Source: Phyllobacterium sp. 21LDTY02-6 (GTDB lineage Bacteria; Pseudomonadota; Alphaproteobacteria; Rhizobiales; Rhizobiaceae). Taken from it: DNA of 64,000 nucleotides. The DNA lies in NCBI RefSeq assembly GCF_023554255.2, contig NZ_JAMJWD020000002.1, positions 613,435-677,434 on the forward strand, read 5' to 3'. A program made the translations under genes and the position numbers. Positions 1 through 10,308 of this stretch are shown here, piece by piece. The notes under the pieces are model-generated. The model was not told the origin of the DNA. It did not search any database and saw nothing but the letters and a program-made list of their open reading frames with translations. The stretch's first letter is position 1, and the number at the start of each line of letters is the position of its first letter.

Positions 1-1428
1 GTCGAGCTTGGTCATGACCAGGCCGTTGACGCCGGCGACATTGCGGAAGATCTCGACCTGGTTCAGCGCGTTCTGGCCGGTGGTGGCATCGAGCGTCTGC
101 AGCACCGTATGCGGCGCTTCCGGATCATGCTTGCCGAGCACGCGCACGATCTTTGCCAGTTCGTCCATCAGTTCCGCCCGGTTCTGCAGGCGGCCGGCGG
201 TATCGATGATGAGTACGTCGCTGCCCGCTTCCTTCGCCTGCTGCCAGGCGTCGAATGCCAGGCCGGCCGCATCCGCGCCGAGCTTCGATGAAACGACGGG
301 CGAGCCGGTGCGCTGGCCCCAGATATGCAATTGCTCGATGGCGGCCGCGCGGAACGTGTCGCCTGCCGCCAGCATGACATTGAGCCCGCCCGCGGTCAGT
401 TTCGCCGCAAGCTTGCCGATCGTCGTGGTCTTGCCCGTACCGTTGACACCGACGACAAGGATGACGTGCGGCTTGTGCGAGAGATCAAGCTCGAGCGGCT
501 GTGCCACCGGCGCCAGCACCTTTTCGATTTCACTCGCCATGATCGTGCGCACCTCGTCGGTGCCGATATCCTTGCCGTAGCGTGTCGCACTCAGGGCGCC
601 GGTGATGCGGATCGCCGTCTCCATGCCGAGATCGGCCTGGATCAGGACATCTTCGAGGTCCTGCAGCGTGTCCTCATCGAGCTTGCGCCGCGTGAATATC
701 CCGCCAATGGAGTCGCCAAGCTGCTGCGAGGAGCGCGACAGGCCCTTGCGCAGGCGTTCGAACCAGGAGAGCCGCTTTTCCGCCGGTGCGGGCGCCGGTT
801 CTTCTTCGCGCTTGGCCTCGACGGTCTTGGCCACCGTTACCTTGGGCGATCCTGTTGCCTTGGGCGAGACGGGCTTTACCGGTTCCGGCAGCGGAGGCTG
901 TTCGACGGGCTCTGGCTCTGGCGCGGGTGGCTCGGGCACCGCCTCTTCAAGGCGTGCCGGTTGCTCGTCCTGTTCGGGCTGGGCCTGGGGCTGGCGGGAC
1001 TCTTCGTCCGCTGCGCTGGCCGGGATGTCCGGTTCCGGCGCGGCTGTTTCTACCGGCGGCGCTGGCGATTCCGGGACAATGGCGGGTTTGGGCGCGCGTT
1101 CCGGTACCGAATCCGCTTCGTGCTTCGCTTCTGCCGCAACGGGTTCGCTATCCTCGGGCTCGGGAAGCTCAATCGGCTCCTCGACGACAGGCTGCGATTC
1201 CGGCAGGATCTCCGGTTCGTCCGGCTCTGGCTCGGGTTCGGGAGCGATCGCCTCGGGCGAAGCCTCCGGCTCAGGCTCGACGGCCACCGCGTCGGGCTGC
1301 GGCTCCAGGCTTTCGACCGGCGTGGAGCCGGCCTCGGGCTCCCGTTCGGCGAGCACCGCCTCTTCGGGGATTTCTTCGACCTCTTTCTTGCCGAAAGAGA
1401 ATATCTTCTTGATGAAACCGAGAGCCAT
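1..1428 (-). CDS. ftsY: Signal recognition particle receptor FtsY (C-terminus cut by window edge)
   Basis: FtsY is the SRP-receptor GTPase that docks ribosome-SRP complexes at the inner membrane. The first 476 codons are visible and the frame runs off the window. The NG domain is clear: G1 P-loop GVNGTGKTTT at residues 327-336, DTAG at 409-412 and TKLD at 473-476, the last codons in the window. About residues 15-215 form a long Glu/Pro/Ala-rich acidic stretch, typical of FtsY A domains but long here. The start at 1428 gives a basic N-terminus, MALGFIKKIFSFGKK. It lies downstream of dapF and mtaB on the same strand, an arrangement common in Rhizobiales. The GTPase motifs make the call secure. 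Confidence 0.97.
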   Translation of the reverse strand, partial: MALGFIKKIFSFGKKEVEEIPEEAVLAEREPEAGSTPVESLEPQPDAVAVEPEPEASPEAIAPEPEPEPDEPEILPESQPVVEEPIELPEPEDSEPVAAEAKHEADSVPERAPKPAIVPESPAPPVETAAPEPDIPASAADEESRQPQAQPEQDEQPARLEEAVPEPPAPEPEPVEQPPLPEPVKPVSPKATGSPKVTVAKTVEAKREEEPAPAPAEKRLSWFERLRKGLSRSSQQLGDSIGGIFTRRKLDEDTLQDLEDVLIQADLGMETAIRITGALSATRYGKDIGTDEVRTIMASEIEKVLAPVAQPLELDLSHKPHVILVVGVNGTGKTTTIGKLAAKLTAGGLNVMLAAGDTFRAAAIEQLHIWGQRTGSPVVSSKLGADAAGLAFDAWQQAKEAGSDVLIIDTAGRLQNRAELMDELAKIVRVLGKHDPEAPHTVLQTLDATTGQNALNQVEIFRNVAGVNGLVMTKLD

Positions 1429-1449
1429 GAATGCCGTTTTTTCTCGTTA

Positions 1450-2733
1450 TTATGCTGCGCGAAGGTCTTGGGCAGCGGTCAGAAGTTTGTCGCCATCATG
1501 GCCGGTCACAAGCCGTTCGACGATCGTTCCCGCGGCACCCGTACCGATGCCTGCGAGAGTGAAACCCGCCGTGCGGCCAATGCCTTCGCGTTCGACAAGT
1601 ATCTTCTGCCTGGTCCCCACCAATGTGTCGAGATGGTTCGCATAGGCCCTGTCCCCGGCCGCCCGCAGGCGCGCTGCACGCTCCTTCACGGCCCGGCGGT
1701 CGACTTGCGGCATACGGGCCGCAGGCGTGCCCTTGCGCGGACTGAAGGGGAATACGTGCAGGTGGGTGAGGCCGCATTCCTCGACGATGCGGATGGAGTT
1801 CTCGAACATTTCATCCGTCTCGGTCGGGAAGCCCGCAATGATATCGGCGCCGAATACGATGTCGGGACGCAATGCCCGTACCGCATGGCAGAATTCGATC
1901 GAATCCTCGCGAAGATGACGCCGTTTCATCCGCTTCAATATCATGTTGTCGCCGGATTGCAGCGACAGATGCAGATGCGGCATCAGCCGATGCTCATTGG
2001 CGATGGCCTCCATGAGGTCTTCGTCGGTCTCGATCGAGTCGATGGAGGAAAGCCGCAGCCGTTCGAGATCGGGCACTTCCTTCAGCACCGTCTTCACCAG
2101 TTTTCCCAGCCGCAGGGAGCCCGGAAGGTCGGGCCCGTAGCTGGTCATGTCCACGCCCGTCAGCACGACCTCGCGATAGCCATTGCCGACCAGCCGCTTG
2201 ACCTGATCGACCACGCCGCCCATGGGCACCGAGCGCGAATTTCCGCGGCCATAGGGGATGATGCAGAACGTGCAGCGATGGTCGCAGCCATTCTGCACCT
2301 GGACGAAGGCACGCGCGCGGCCCTCGATGGCGTCCACCATGTGCGATGCGGTCTCGCGCACCTCCATGATGTCGTTGACGCGGACCTTTTCGAACTGGTT
2401 GACGCCGAAATCCGGCAGCATCCGATAGGAATTGGATTTCAGCTTCTCTTCATTGCCAAGAACGAGATCGACTTCGTCCATGGCGGCAAAATCGTCGGCC
2501 TCGGTCTGCGCGGCGCAGCCGGTGACGATGATGCGTGCCTCGGGATTGTCGCGCCTGGCCTTGCGTATGGCCTGCCGAGCCTGGCGGACGGCCTCGCTCG
2601 TGACAGCGCATGTGTTGAAGATGATGGCGCCATCCTTCAGCGCGCCAAGGCCGGCGGCGTCGGCTTCGCGCTTCATGACCTCCGATTCATAGGTGTTCAG
2701 CCTGCACCCGAATGTGACGACGTCGACTGCCAT
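1450..2733 (-). CDS. mtaB: tRNA t6A37 methylthiotransferase MtaB
   Basis: The product is a radical-SAM methylthiotransferase of the MiaB family, MtaB branch, which converts t6A to ms2t6A at tRNA position 37. It has 427 residues, the usual length. The N-terminal UPF0004 domain carries Cys10, Cys42 and Cys73 for one iron-sulfur cluster. The radical-SAM CxxxCxxC motif is Cys150, Cys154 and Cys157 in the context NGCDHRCTFCIIPYGRG. The ATG overlaps the dapF stop by one base (TAATG), so the two are probably translationally coupled. ftsY follows after a 21-base gap. The MtaB name rather than MiaB or RimO rests on overall sequence pattern and on the dapF neighbour. Confidence 0.95.
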   Translation of the reverse strand: MAVDVVTFGCRLNTYESEVMKREADAAGLGALKDGAIIFNTCAVTSEAVRQARQAIRKARRDNPEARIIVTGCAAQTEADDFAAMDEVDLVLGNEEKLKSNSYRMLPDFGVNQFEKVRVNDIMEVRETASHMVDAIEGRARAFVQVQNGCDHRCTFCIIPYGRGNSRSVPMGGVVDQVKRLVGNGYREVVLTGVDMTSYGPDLPGSLRLGKLVKTVLKEVPDLERLRLSSIDSIETDEDLMEAIANEHRLMPHLHLSLQSGDNMILKRMKRRHLREDSIEFCHAVRALRPDIVFGADIIAGFPTETDEMFENSIRIVEECGLTHLHVFPFSPRKGTPAARMPQVDRRAVKERAARLRAAGDRAYANHLDTLVGTRQKILVEREGIGRTAGFTLAGIGTGAAGTIVERLVTGHDGDKLLTAAQDLRAA

Positions 2734-3620
2734 TACGCCGCTCCCAGAGCGGCGCCATCGCGCTGCCAGGCTCCGGTTTCGGGATCGAATTCACCGGCAA
2801 ACTCCCATTCGGCCGGCCCGGTCATCAGGACATGGTCGTCCTCCAACCATTCGATGATAAGCGGCCCGCCGGGGACGGTGACCGTGACGGCGCGCTCCGT
2901 CCTGTCGGATCTGGCGGCCGCTACCGCCGCGGCGCAAGCCGCGGAGCCGCAGGCGCGCGTCAGTCCGGCGCCGCGCTCCCAGGTGCGCAGGGTTATGGCA
3001 TTGCGGCTCGTTACATGCGCGATCGAGATGTTGGCGCGCTCCGGAAAGACCGGGTGGTTTTCGAGCAGGGGACCGAATTTCTCCAGATCATAGGTCCAGA
3101 CGTCGTCCTCGACCCAGAATATCGCATGCGGGTTGCCCATGCTGACTGCCGAGGGGGAGTGAAGGACCGGGGCATCTATCGGCCCGATCTGCAATTCGAT
3201 GCTGCGCGTATCATCAAAGGGTTCAGCCAGCGGTATTTCCTGCCAGTCGAAGCGGGGCATCCCCATATCGACCGAGATCTGCCCGTCGGCGTGCTCGCGC
3301 GCGGTCAAGATCCCGGCGATCGTCTCAAAGGTGAATTCGCGCCGTTCCGTCTCGGTTGCAAGAACCTGCACCACGCAACGCATGCCATTGCCGCAGGCCT
3401 GGGCCATCGTGCCATCGGAATTGATGATCTCGACATAGGCGTCGGTTCCGGCCGTGCGAGAACCGTATATCGCCATGATCTGATCGAACTTCGTCGCCGG
3501 ATCGCCATTCAGCGCGATTGCAGCGCGCGGCGTGATACGATCGGCGCGACCGCGCATATCGGCAACGATGATTTCGTTGCCGAGACCGTTCATTTTCGCA
3601 AAGGCTGCGCGCATTGCCAT
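2733..3620 (-). CDS. dapF: Diaminopimelate epimerase
   Basis: DapF interconverts LL- and meso-diaminopimelate for lysine and peptidoglycan synthesis. The 295 residues contain both active-site cysteines in their family contexts: Cys76 in ACGNGMRC and Cys224 in [10 protein letters not shown]. The N-terminal [10 protein letters not shown] motif is also typical. The ATG at 3620 is used; an in-frame ATG two codons later is an alternative. The stop overlaps the mtaB start by one base, and mtaB and ftsY continue downstream, so a dapF-mtaB-ftsY operon is likely. Confidence 0.97.
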   Translation of the reverse strand: MAMRAAFAKMNGLGNEIIVADMRGRADRITPRAAIALNGDPATKFDQIMAIYGSRTAGTDAYVEIINSDGTMAQACGNGMRCVVQVLATETERREFTFETIAGILTAREHADGQISVDMGMPRFDWQEIPLAEPFDDTRSIELQIGPIDAPVLHSPSAVSMGNPHAIFWVEDDVWTYDLEKFGPLLENHPVFPERANISIAHVTSRNAITLRTWERGAGLTRACGSAACAAAVAAARSDRTERAVTVTVPGGPLIIEWLEDDHVLMTGPAEWEFAGEFDPETGAWQRDGAALGAA

Positions 3621-3707
3621 CGTGCCGGATCCTGCTTTGTAGGGCTTTCGGGCACTATATGGCGGAAAAGCTGCGAAATTGCCAGTCCCGAGGACCAGGC
3701 AGGCCGA

Positions 3708-4514
3708 TCAATGCGGCTCATGCGCATCGGCAACGCCGCGCAGCCAGTATCCGGCCGCCTTGATCCATTCGTCCTTGAAGCTGCGCTCGCTCACGAGATG
3801 CGCCCTTACGGCTTTCGACATGCTGCTTTCGCCGGCAATGAACGCATAGCAATCGCCATCGGGAAACTCGGCCGCCTTGATCGCGTCGAGCAGCAAGCCG
3901 TTATTGCCGGGCTGCTGCCCGTCGCGGTGCAGCCAATGGATGTCGACCGATGCGCTGGACCGGATGACCTGCTCCTCGTCCTTGCCGGCCACTTCGATAA
4001 AGGCGATCGCCCGCGCCGTCGATGGCAGTTCCTCCAGCCGCCGGCCGATCGCCGGAAGCGCCGTTTCGTCGCCCGCCAGCAGATACCAGTCGAAATCGTC
4101 GGGTACGATGAGCGACCCGCGCGGCCCGCCAATCACGATCTTTTGTCCGACCCTTGCCTGTGCTGCCCAGGTGGAGGCGGGTCCGTCGCCGTGAAGCACG
4201 AAATCGACGTCCAATGTCCGCCGCCGCGGATCATGGTAGCGCGGCGTATAATCCCGCATCTCCGGGCGAGGGGCGCCTGCCGGGAAAGCCAGTCCTTCCG
4301 GGCCGAGGACCGGAACGATGATGTCCTCACCGGCCTGAGGGAAGAACACCTTGATATGGTCGCCATGGCCGGGACTGGCAAAGCCTTCGAGATCATCGCC
4401 GCCGAGCGTGATGCGAAGCATGAGCGGGGTCACCGGCCGAACCGAGACCACTTCCAATATGCGCAGGCGGGTTTCATGGCGGATGCGTTGGGGAGATTTA
4501 TTCATGAGTGTCAT
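3708..4514 (-). CDS. Siderophore-interacting protein (FAD/NAD(P)H ferric-siderophore reductase family)
   Basis: The product resembles the ViuB/SIP family, cytoplasmic flavoproteins that reduce imported ferric siderophores. The N-terminal FAD-binding barrel is recognisable from RPVTPLMLRITLGG, the phosphate/isoalloxazine segment SPGHGDHIKVFFP and the DYTPR-type motif. A C-terminal SIP domain follows. The start is uncertain: ATG 4514 is chosen, ATG 4505 (MNKSPQ) and TTG 4523 are in frame, and an AGAGG sequence sits near 4529-4533. A TGA-N9-TCA palindrome overlaps the start region, which would fit iron control. No siderophore transport gene is adjacent, so the substrate is unknown. Confidence 0.85.
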   Translation of the reverse strand: MTLMNKSPQRIRHETRLRILEVVSVRPVTPLMLRITLGGDDLEGFASPGHGDHIKVFFPQAGEDIIVPVLGPEGLAFPAGAPRPEMRDYTPRYHDPRRRTLDVDFVLHGDGPASTWAAQARVGQKIVIGGPRGSLIVPDDFDWYLLAGDETALPAIGRRLEELPSTARAIAFIEVAGKDEEQVIRSSASVDIHWLHRDGQQPGNNGLLLDAIKAAEFPDGDCYAFIAGESSMSKAVRAHLVSERSFKDEWIKAAGYWLRGVADAHEPH

Positions 4515-4519
4515 ATTCA
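4505..4519. promoter_or_regulatory. Possible iron-responsive (RirA/IRO-type) box at the siderophore-interacting gene
   Basis: The 15 bases read TGA-N9-TCA on both strands, the core pattern described for rhizobial RirA (IRO) boxes. They overlap the candidate start codons of the siderophore-interacting gene. The six fixed bases give about one chance match per 4 kb, so location and the gene's iron-related role carry most of the weight. Confidence 0.3.
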
Positions 4520-4848
4520 ACAAATATACCTCTGTGGCTGCAAGTCAACGGCGCTCATGGCTGGAAACGGCAGTCGCGTGCTGCCGGGCGGTCACTAATA
4601 CTTTATTCACCTTGACGGGTTTATTGTCGTTAACGAGAAGGGGGCCGATGCGCGATTTGCCGGCTGCGACTGTGACGATATTGCCATGGTAGCGCCGTTT
4701 ATCGCGGTTCTAATGGCCCCAAGGCCTGCAAACGACCGCTTTCTCCGCCCGCCCGGGTTGAGAAATTCGCTTGGATCGCATTGTATCGGCCGGATCGACC
4801 GGAATCACGTTCCAGACTTTAAGACTATGCAGATGGAGAACTGAGGTT
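4520..4848. other. Divergent intergenic region between the siderophore-interacting gene and omp19
   Basis: This stretch of about 330 bases separates two divergent genes and should hold both promoters. A CTTGAC hexamer lies at 4611-4616 without a convincing -10 at normal spacing. A weak pair for omp19 is TTGAGA at 4758-4763 and TGTATC at 4782-4787 with an 18-base spacer. No credible small gene is visible; the longer frame upstream of omp19 lacks any sign of coding and would bury the lipoprotein signal. Confidence 0.4.
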
Positions 4849-5391
4849 ATGGGGACTTTAAAAGTCAATTTGCTTGCGATCGCAGCCGTTGGCGTCGTTC
4901 TGGCGGGATGCCAGAGCTCGCGGGTGGACGATTCGCAGGGCATGCCGTCAGCCCCGGCGCCCTTGCAGCCGGCGCCATCCGGTTCGGTCAGCCAGAGCCA
5001 ACTTCCGCCTCCTGGCCAGTTTCCGACCGCGCCGACGACCGGCGCCGCGGCAGCACCTGGCGGCGCCCAGCCTGGCACGCAGGTCGCAGCCTTGCCGCCG
5101 GAAAATGCGCCGGACATCACCGCCAGCAGCGTTGCCGGCGTCTGGAACGCCTCGATGGGTGGCCAGAGCTGCAAGATCGCCACGCCGCAGACGAAATTCG
5201 GCCAGGGCTATCGCGCCGGTCCGCTGCGTTGCCCGGGCGAACTTGCCAATCTCTCCTCCTGGTCGGTCAGCGGCAAGCAGCTCGTACTTTACGATGCAGC
5301 CGGCGGCACCGTGGCGCGGCTCTACTCCTCCGGCGGATCCCGCTTCGACGGGCAGACGTCGGGCGGCCAGAATCTGAGCCTTTCGCGCTAG
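4849..5391 (+). CDS. omp19: Omp19-type outer-membrane lipoprotein with AprI/Inh protease-inhibitor domain
   Basis: The 180-residue product is a lipoprotein with signal peptide MGTLKVNLLAIAAVGVVLAGC and lipidated Cys21 in the LAGC lipobox. A Pro/Ala-rich linker (about residues 30-85) leads to an AprI/Inh domain (about 90-180). The segment GGQSCKIATPQTKFGQGYRA is almost identical to Brucella Omp19, an exposed lipoprotein and protease inhibitor. ATG 4849 is chosen over upstream in-frame ATG 4771 because only it places the signal peptide at the N-terminus. zapE and mdh follow, the same order as in Brucella. Identity is firm; inhibitory activity is inferred from the family. Confidence 0.93.
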   Translation: MGTLKVNLLAIAAVGVVLAGCQSSRVDDSQGMPSAPAPLQPAPSGSVSQSQLPPPGQFPTAPTTGAAAAPGGAQPGTQVAALPPENAPDITASSVAGVWNASMGGQSCKIATPQTKFGQGYRAGPLRCPGELANLSSWSVSGKQLVLYDAAGGTVARLYSSGGSRFDGQTSGGQNLSLSR

Positions 5392-5488
5392 TGCGGTGGA
5401 ATTGAAATACGCCTCACTTTGGCGGCAGGGGCCGGAGCGCCCGTTTCGTTAGATTCCGGGCAGACCGCACGCCTGAGGTGCTACCAGC

Positions 5489-6658
5489 ATGTCGCATGAC
5501 AATCTGAAGCTTTATCCTTCCGTGCGCGAGCGCTACGACGCGCTTGCGCAAGCGGGGGACATCACCGCCGATCCTGCGCAAAGGGCGCTGGCGGCACGGT
5601 TCGACAAGCTCATTTCCGATGTCGCGACCCGGCGGGTGGCGACGAAATCCAGCGCGCTCGGCTGGTTGTTCAGCCGCCGTTCGCCCCGCCACGAGACCAT
5701 CAAGGGGCTTTACGTCCATGGCGAAGTCGGCCGCGGCAAGACCATGCTCATGGACATGTTCCATGAACTCGTGCCGGTGAAGCGCAAGCGGCGGGCGCAT
5801 TTCCTCGATTTCATGGCCGATGTCCATGAGCGCATCAATGCCCATCGGCAGGCGCTCAAAAACGGCGAGACCAAGCAGGACGATCCGATTCCTCCCGTCG
5901 CAGACGCACTCGCCAACCAGGCCTGGGTGCTGTGCTTCGATGAATTCACGGTGACGGATATAGCCGATGCGATGATCCTCTCGCGCCTGTTCCGCGCGCT
6001 GTTCGAACGGGGCGTGGTGCTGGTCGCGACATCCAACGTCCAGCCGGACAATCTCTATCGCGACGGCCTGAACCGCCAGTTGTTTCTTCCTTTCGTGGAT
6101 ATTCTCAAGCAGCACGTCGATGTGGTCGATCTCGATGCCCGCACCGACTACAGGCTCGAGAAGCTCAATCGCATGCCGGTCTATCTGCATCCCCTGAACG
6201 ACGAGACTTCCCGGCAGATGGAAAAGGCGTGGAATGCCGTGGCAGAAGGTGCGGAAGTCGCGGAGGATCACGTCACCGTCAAGGGCCGGACCGTGACGAT
6301 ACCACGTGCGGTGCGCGGCGCGGCGCGCTTTTCCTTCGCCGATCTCTGCTCCAAGCCGCTCGGGGCCAGCGATTATGCGGCGATCGTCGAGCGCTACAAG
6401 ACGATCTTCGTCGATGGCGTGCCGGTGCTCGATCATGCGCGCCGCAACGAGGCCAAGCGGTTCATCATCCTCGTCGATATCCTCTATGACCAGCATGTGC
6501 ATGTGGTCATCACCGCCGCCGAGGCACCCGACAAGCTCTACAGCGCAAAAAGCGGTACCGAGGCGTTCGAATTCGATCGCACTGCCTCCCGCCTGTTCGA
6601 AATGCAGAGCGAGGAGTACCTGCAGGGTGCGGCCGGGGCGGAGCAGCAGCCCGGTTGA
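5489..6658 (+). CDS. zapE: Cell division protein ZapE (AFG1-like ATPase)
   Basis: ZapE is an AFG1/Lace1-family ATPase that associates with the Z-ring in E. coli; mitochondrial relatives take part in protein quality control. The 389 residues carry Walker A GEVGRGKT at 78-85 and Walker B VLCFDEF with Asp151 and Glu152. The TSNVQPDNLYRDGLNR segment is a family hallmark. It lies 97 bases after omp19 and 349 bases before mdh, and the mdh gap holds its own promoter signals. Its role in this organism is inferred from the family. Confidence 0.93.
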   Translation: MSHDNLKLYPSVRERYDALAQAGDITADPAQRALAARFDKLISDVATRRVATKSSALGWLFSRRSPRHETIKGLYVHGEVGRGKTMLMDMFHELVPVKRKRRAHFLDFMADVHERINAHRQALKNGETKQDDPIPPVADALANQAWVLCFDEFTVTDIADAMILSRLFRALFERGVVLVATSNVQPDNLYRDGLNRQLFLPFVDILKQHVDVVDLDARTDYRLEKLNRMPVYLHPLNDETSRQMEKAWNAVAEGAEVAEDHVTVKGRTVTIPRAVRGAARFSFADLCSKPLGASDYAAIVERYKTIFVDGVPVLDHARRNEAKRFIILVDILYDQHVHVVITAAEAPDKLYSAKSGTEAFEFDRTASRLFEMQSEEYLQGAAGAEQQPG

Positions 6659-6801
6659 AGCCTCTGCCGACGGTGGCGCCAACTGGTATCGCGCACGAGC
6701 CCGACGGCAAAAACAAGGGCGGAACACACGGCCGCAAATCCGGCATTTCTTCATAAAGCTGACATGGTTCAGGCCCAGAATGAAGCTGAGTTTTGTCGTG
6801 G

Positions 6802-6831
6802 AAACGTAAAAATCTCTTACGTTTACGTAAA
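6802..6831. promoter_or_regulatory. Palindrome cluster upstream of mdh (operator candidate)
   Basis: Two perfect inverted repeats share an arm. AAACGTAA (6802-6809) pairs with TTACGTTT (6817-6824) across a 7-base spacer, and TTTACGTAAA (6822-6831) is itself a 10-base palindrome. They lie 48-77 bases upstream of the predicted -35, a position that suits an activator or an upstream repressor site. The binding protein is unknown. Confidence 0.45.
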
Positions 6832-6841
6832 TCCCATCAAA

Positions 6842-6855
6842 TCTAAACGATTGAA
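6842..6855. promoter_or_regulatory. Putative shared TCA-operon operator, mdh copy
   Basis: TCTAAACGATTGAA fits the near-palindrome TTNAANCGNTTNAA at 9 of 10 fixed positions. Its last 12 bases, TAAACGATTGAA, recur exactly upstream of sdhC at 27805-27816. The site ends 23 bases before the predicted mdh -35. A CG-centred AT-rich palindrome is typical of LacI/GalR-family operators, but the regulator is not identified. Confidence 0.5.
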
Positions 6856-6878
6856 ATAATTGGGCTGAAAATTTTCGG

Positions 6879-6907
6879 TTGAGTTATTTTTGAAAGAGGC
6901 ATATTCG
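6879..6907 (+). promoter_or_regulatory. Candidate sigma-70 promoter of mdh-sucCDAB
   Basis: TTGAGT (6879-6884) and TATTCG (6902-6907) are separated by exactly 17 bases. This is the best pair in the gap before mdh and lies directly after the operator candidates. It was found by eye and not scored. Confidence 0.5.
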
Positions 6908-6935
6908 AACGTCCCAACGCAGGGGCATATGGTGA

Positions 6936-7970
<1,035 letters not shown>

Positions 7971-8040
7971 TTCTGCCAGGGACAATTCTGAAACGATCCG
8001 GCGCCAATCCGCTTCGGATTATTCGTAGAGGAACTACCAT

Positions 8041-9237
8041 ATGAACATTCACGAATATCAGGCCAAGCGTCTGCTGCACACCTTCGGTGCGCCGATTGCC
8101 AATGGCGTTGCCGTCTACTCGGTCGAGCAGGCGGAAGAATGGGCCAAGACCCTTCCCGGGCCGCTCTATGTCGTCAAGAGCCAGATTCATGCTGGTGGCC
8201 GCGGCAAGGGCAAGTTCAAGGAACTCGGCCCGGATGCCAAGGGTGGCGTACGTCTCGCGAAGTCCGTGGAGGATGTCGTCGCCAATGCCAGGGAAATGCT
8301 CGGCAATACATTGGTGACCAAGCAGACCGGCCCGGCCGGGAAGCAGGTCAACCGCCTCTACATCGAGGACGGCGCCGATATCGATCGTGAACTCTATCTG
8401 TCGATCCTCGTCGACCGCGCGGTCGGCAGGCCTTCCTTCGTGGTTTCGACCGAAGGCGGCATGGATATCGAGGCTGTCGCCCACGATACGCCGGAGAAGA
8501 TCGTCACCGTTGCCATCGATCCCGAAAAGGGCGTGACGGCAGAGGATGCCGCCAAGATCTGCGACGCCTACGGGCTGACCGGCGAAGCGCGCACGGACGG
8601 CGAAACGCTGTTCCCGATCCTCTACAAGGCCTTCACCGAGAAGGACATGAGCCTGCTCGAGGTCAATCCGCTCATCGTGATGACCAATGGCCGCCTGCGC
8701 GTCCTCGATGCGAAAGTATCGTTCGACGGCAATGCGCTGTTCCGCCACCCGGACGTCGTCGAACTGCGCGACACGACCGAGGAGGACGACAAGGAGATCG
8801 AAGCTTCCAAATACGATCTCGCTTATGTCGCGCTCGACGGCAATATCGGCTGCATGGTCAATGGCGCCGGACTTGCCATGGCGACCATGGACATCATCAA
8901 GCTCTATGGCGCCGAGCCTGCGAACTTCCTCGACGTTGGCGGCGGCGCCAGCAAGGAGAAGGTGACGGCGGCCTTCAAGATCATCACGGCAGACCCTGCC
9001 GTCGAAGGCATCCTGATCAATATTTTCGGCGGCATCATGAAATGCGACGTGATCGCCGAAGGCGTGATCGCGGCCGTCAAGGAAGTGGGCCTGAAGGTTC
9101 CGCTGGTGGTGCGCCTCGAGGGCACCAATGCGGAACTCGGAAAGAAGATCATCAATGAGAGCGGCCTCAACGTCGTTTCCGCCGATGATCTCGATGACGC
9201 CGCCCAGAAGATCGTCAAGGCAGTGAAGGGAAGCTAA
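8041..9237 (+). CDS. sucC: Succinyl-CoA synthetase beta subunit
   Basis: SucC with SucD converts succinyl-CoA to succinate with substrate-level phosphorylation. The 398 residues match the family length. The N-terminus [12 protein letters not shown] and the ATP-grasp segment with [14 protein letters not shown] are characteristic, and the CoA-ligase domain includes [12 protein letters not shown] near residue 330. The gene lies 70 bases after mdh and 3 bases before sucD, so the two subunits are coupled. Confidence 0.98.
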   Translation: MNIHEYQAKRLLHTFGAPIANGVAVYSVEQAEEWAKTLPGPLYVVKSQIHAGGRGKGKFKELGPDAKGGVRLAKSVEDVVANAREMLGNTLVTKQTGPAGKQVNRLYIEDGADIDRELYLSILVDRAVGRPSFVVSTEGGMDIEAVAHDTPEKIVTVAIDPEKGVTAEDAAKICDAYGLTGEARTDGETLFPILYKAFTEKDMSLLEVNPLIVMTNGRLRVLDAKVSFDGNALFRHPDVVELRDTTEEDDKEIEASKYDLAYVALDGNIGCMVNGAGLAMATMDIIKLYGAEPANFLDVGGGASKEKVTAAFKIITADPAVEGILINIFGGIMKCDVIAEGVIAAVKEVGLKVPLVVRLEGTNAELGKKIINESGLNVVSADDLDDAAQKIVKAVKGS

Positions 9238-9240
9238 GGC

Positions 9241-10155
9241 ATGTCTATTCTCGTCAACAAAGACACCAAAGTTCTCGTTCAGGGCCTTACGGGCAAGACC
9301 GGAACTTTCCACACCGAACAGGCGCTTGCCTATTACGGCACGCAGATGGTCGGCGGCATCCATCCGAAAAAGGGTGGCGAGACGTGGGAAGGGCAGTTGC
9401 CGACCGGCTCCGGCGCCCAGCTTCCGATCTTCGCGACGGTTGCCGAAGGCAAGGACCGGACTGGCGCCAATGCCTCCGTCATCTATGTGCCGCCGGCAGG
9501 CGCCGCCGAAGCGATCATCGAGGCGATCGAAGCGGAAATCCCGCTGATCATCTGCATCACCGAGGGCATCCCGGTGCTGGACATGGTTCGCGTCAAGGCG
9601 CGTCTCGACCGTTCGAGCTCCCGCCTGATCGGGCCGAACTGCCCGGGCGTCCTGACGCCGGAGGAATGCAAGATCGGCATCATGCCGGGCAATATCTTCA
9701 AGAAGGGTTCCGTGGGTGTTGTATCCCGCTCGGGGACGCTTACCTATGAAGCTGTGTTCCAGACGACGAATGAAGGCCTTGGCCAGACGACTGCCGTCGG
9801 TATCGGCGGCGATCCGGTGAAGGGTACGGAATTTATCGACGTGCTCGAAATGTTCCTCGCCGACGACGAAACCAAGTCGATCATCATGATCGGCGAGATC
9901 GGCGGCTCGGCCGAAGAAGAAGCGGCGCAGTTCCTCGCCGACGAGGCGAAGCGCGGCCGCAAGAAGCCGATGGCAGGCTTCATCGCTGGCCGCACGGCGC
10001 CTCCCGGCCGCACCATGGGCCATGCCGGCGCCGTCATTTCCGGCGGCAAGGGCGGCGCGGAAGACAAGATCGCGGCCATGGAGGCTGCGGGCATCCGCGT
10101 ATCACCTTCGCCGGCGCAGCTTGGCAAGACACTGGTCGAAGTCCTCAAGGGCTGA
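9241..10155 (+). CDS. sucD: Succinyl-CoA synthetase alpha subunit
   Basis: SucD carries the CoA-binding domain and the histidine phosphorylated during catalysis. The 304 residues include [14 protein letters not shown] near residue 15, the CoA-site GPNCPG motif and the active-site His261 in [10 protein letters not shown]. The start is 3 bases after sucC. A 153-base gap precedes sucA, and no terminator was seen in it, so read-through into sucAB is plausible. Confidence 0.98.
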   Translation: MSILVNKDTKVLVQGLTGKTGTFHTEQALAYYGTQMVGGIHPKKGGETWEGQLPTGSGAQLPIFATVAEGKDRTGANASVIYVPPAGAAEAIIEAIEAEIPLIICITEGIPVLDMVRVKARLDRSSSRLIGPNCPGVLTPEECKIGIMPGNIFKKGSVGVVSRSGTLTYEAVFQTTNEGLGQTTAVGIGGDPVKGTEFIDVLEMFLADDETKSIIMIGEIGGSAEEEAAQFLADEAKRGRKKPMAGFIAGRTAPPGRTMGHAGAVISGGKGGAEDKIAAMEAAGIRVSPSPAQLGKTLVEVLKG

Positions 10156-10308
10156 GACGACGGGCGCAAGCCCTGACAGACGAGAAGTGTGACGGGGCGA
10201 CAGGCGCCCCTCACGATCCACGGGGCCAGAGCGGCCTCAACCCGAGCGACGCCGGAGTGGCGGTGCGCTCATATCAAGGGAGACGGAGCGAGTACTCCGG
10301 TCACAAAT

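Noticed and set aside
325-3093. 922-codon plus-strand frame across ftsY and mtaB
   Set aside because: It is antisense to two conserved genes and has no recognisable motifs; long antisense frames arise from the GC-biased third codon position.
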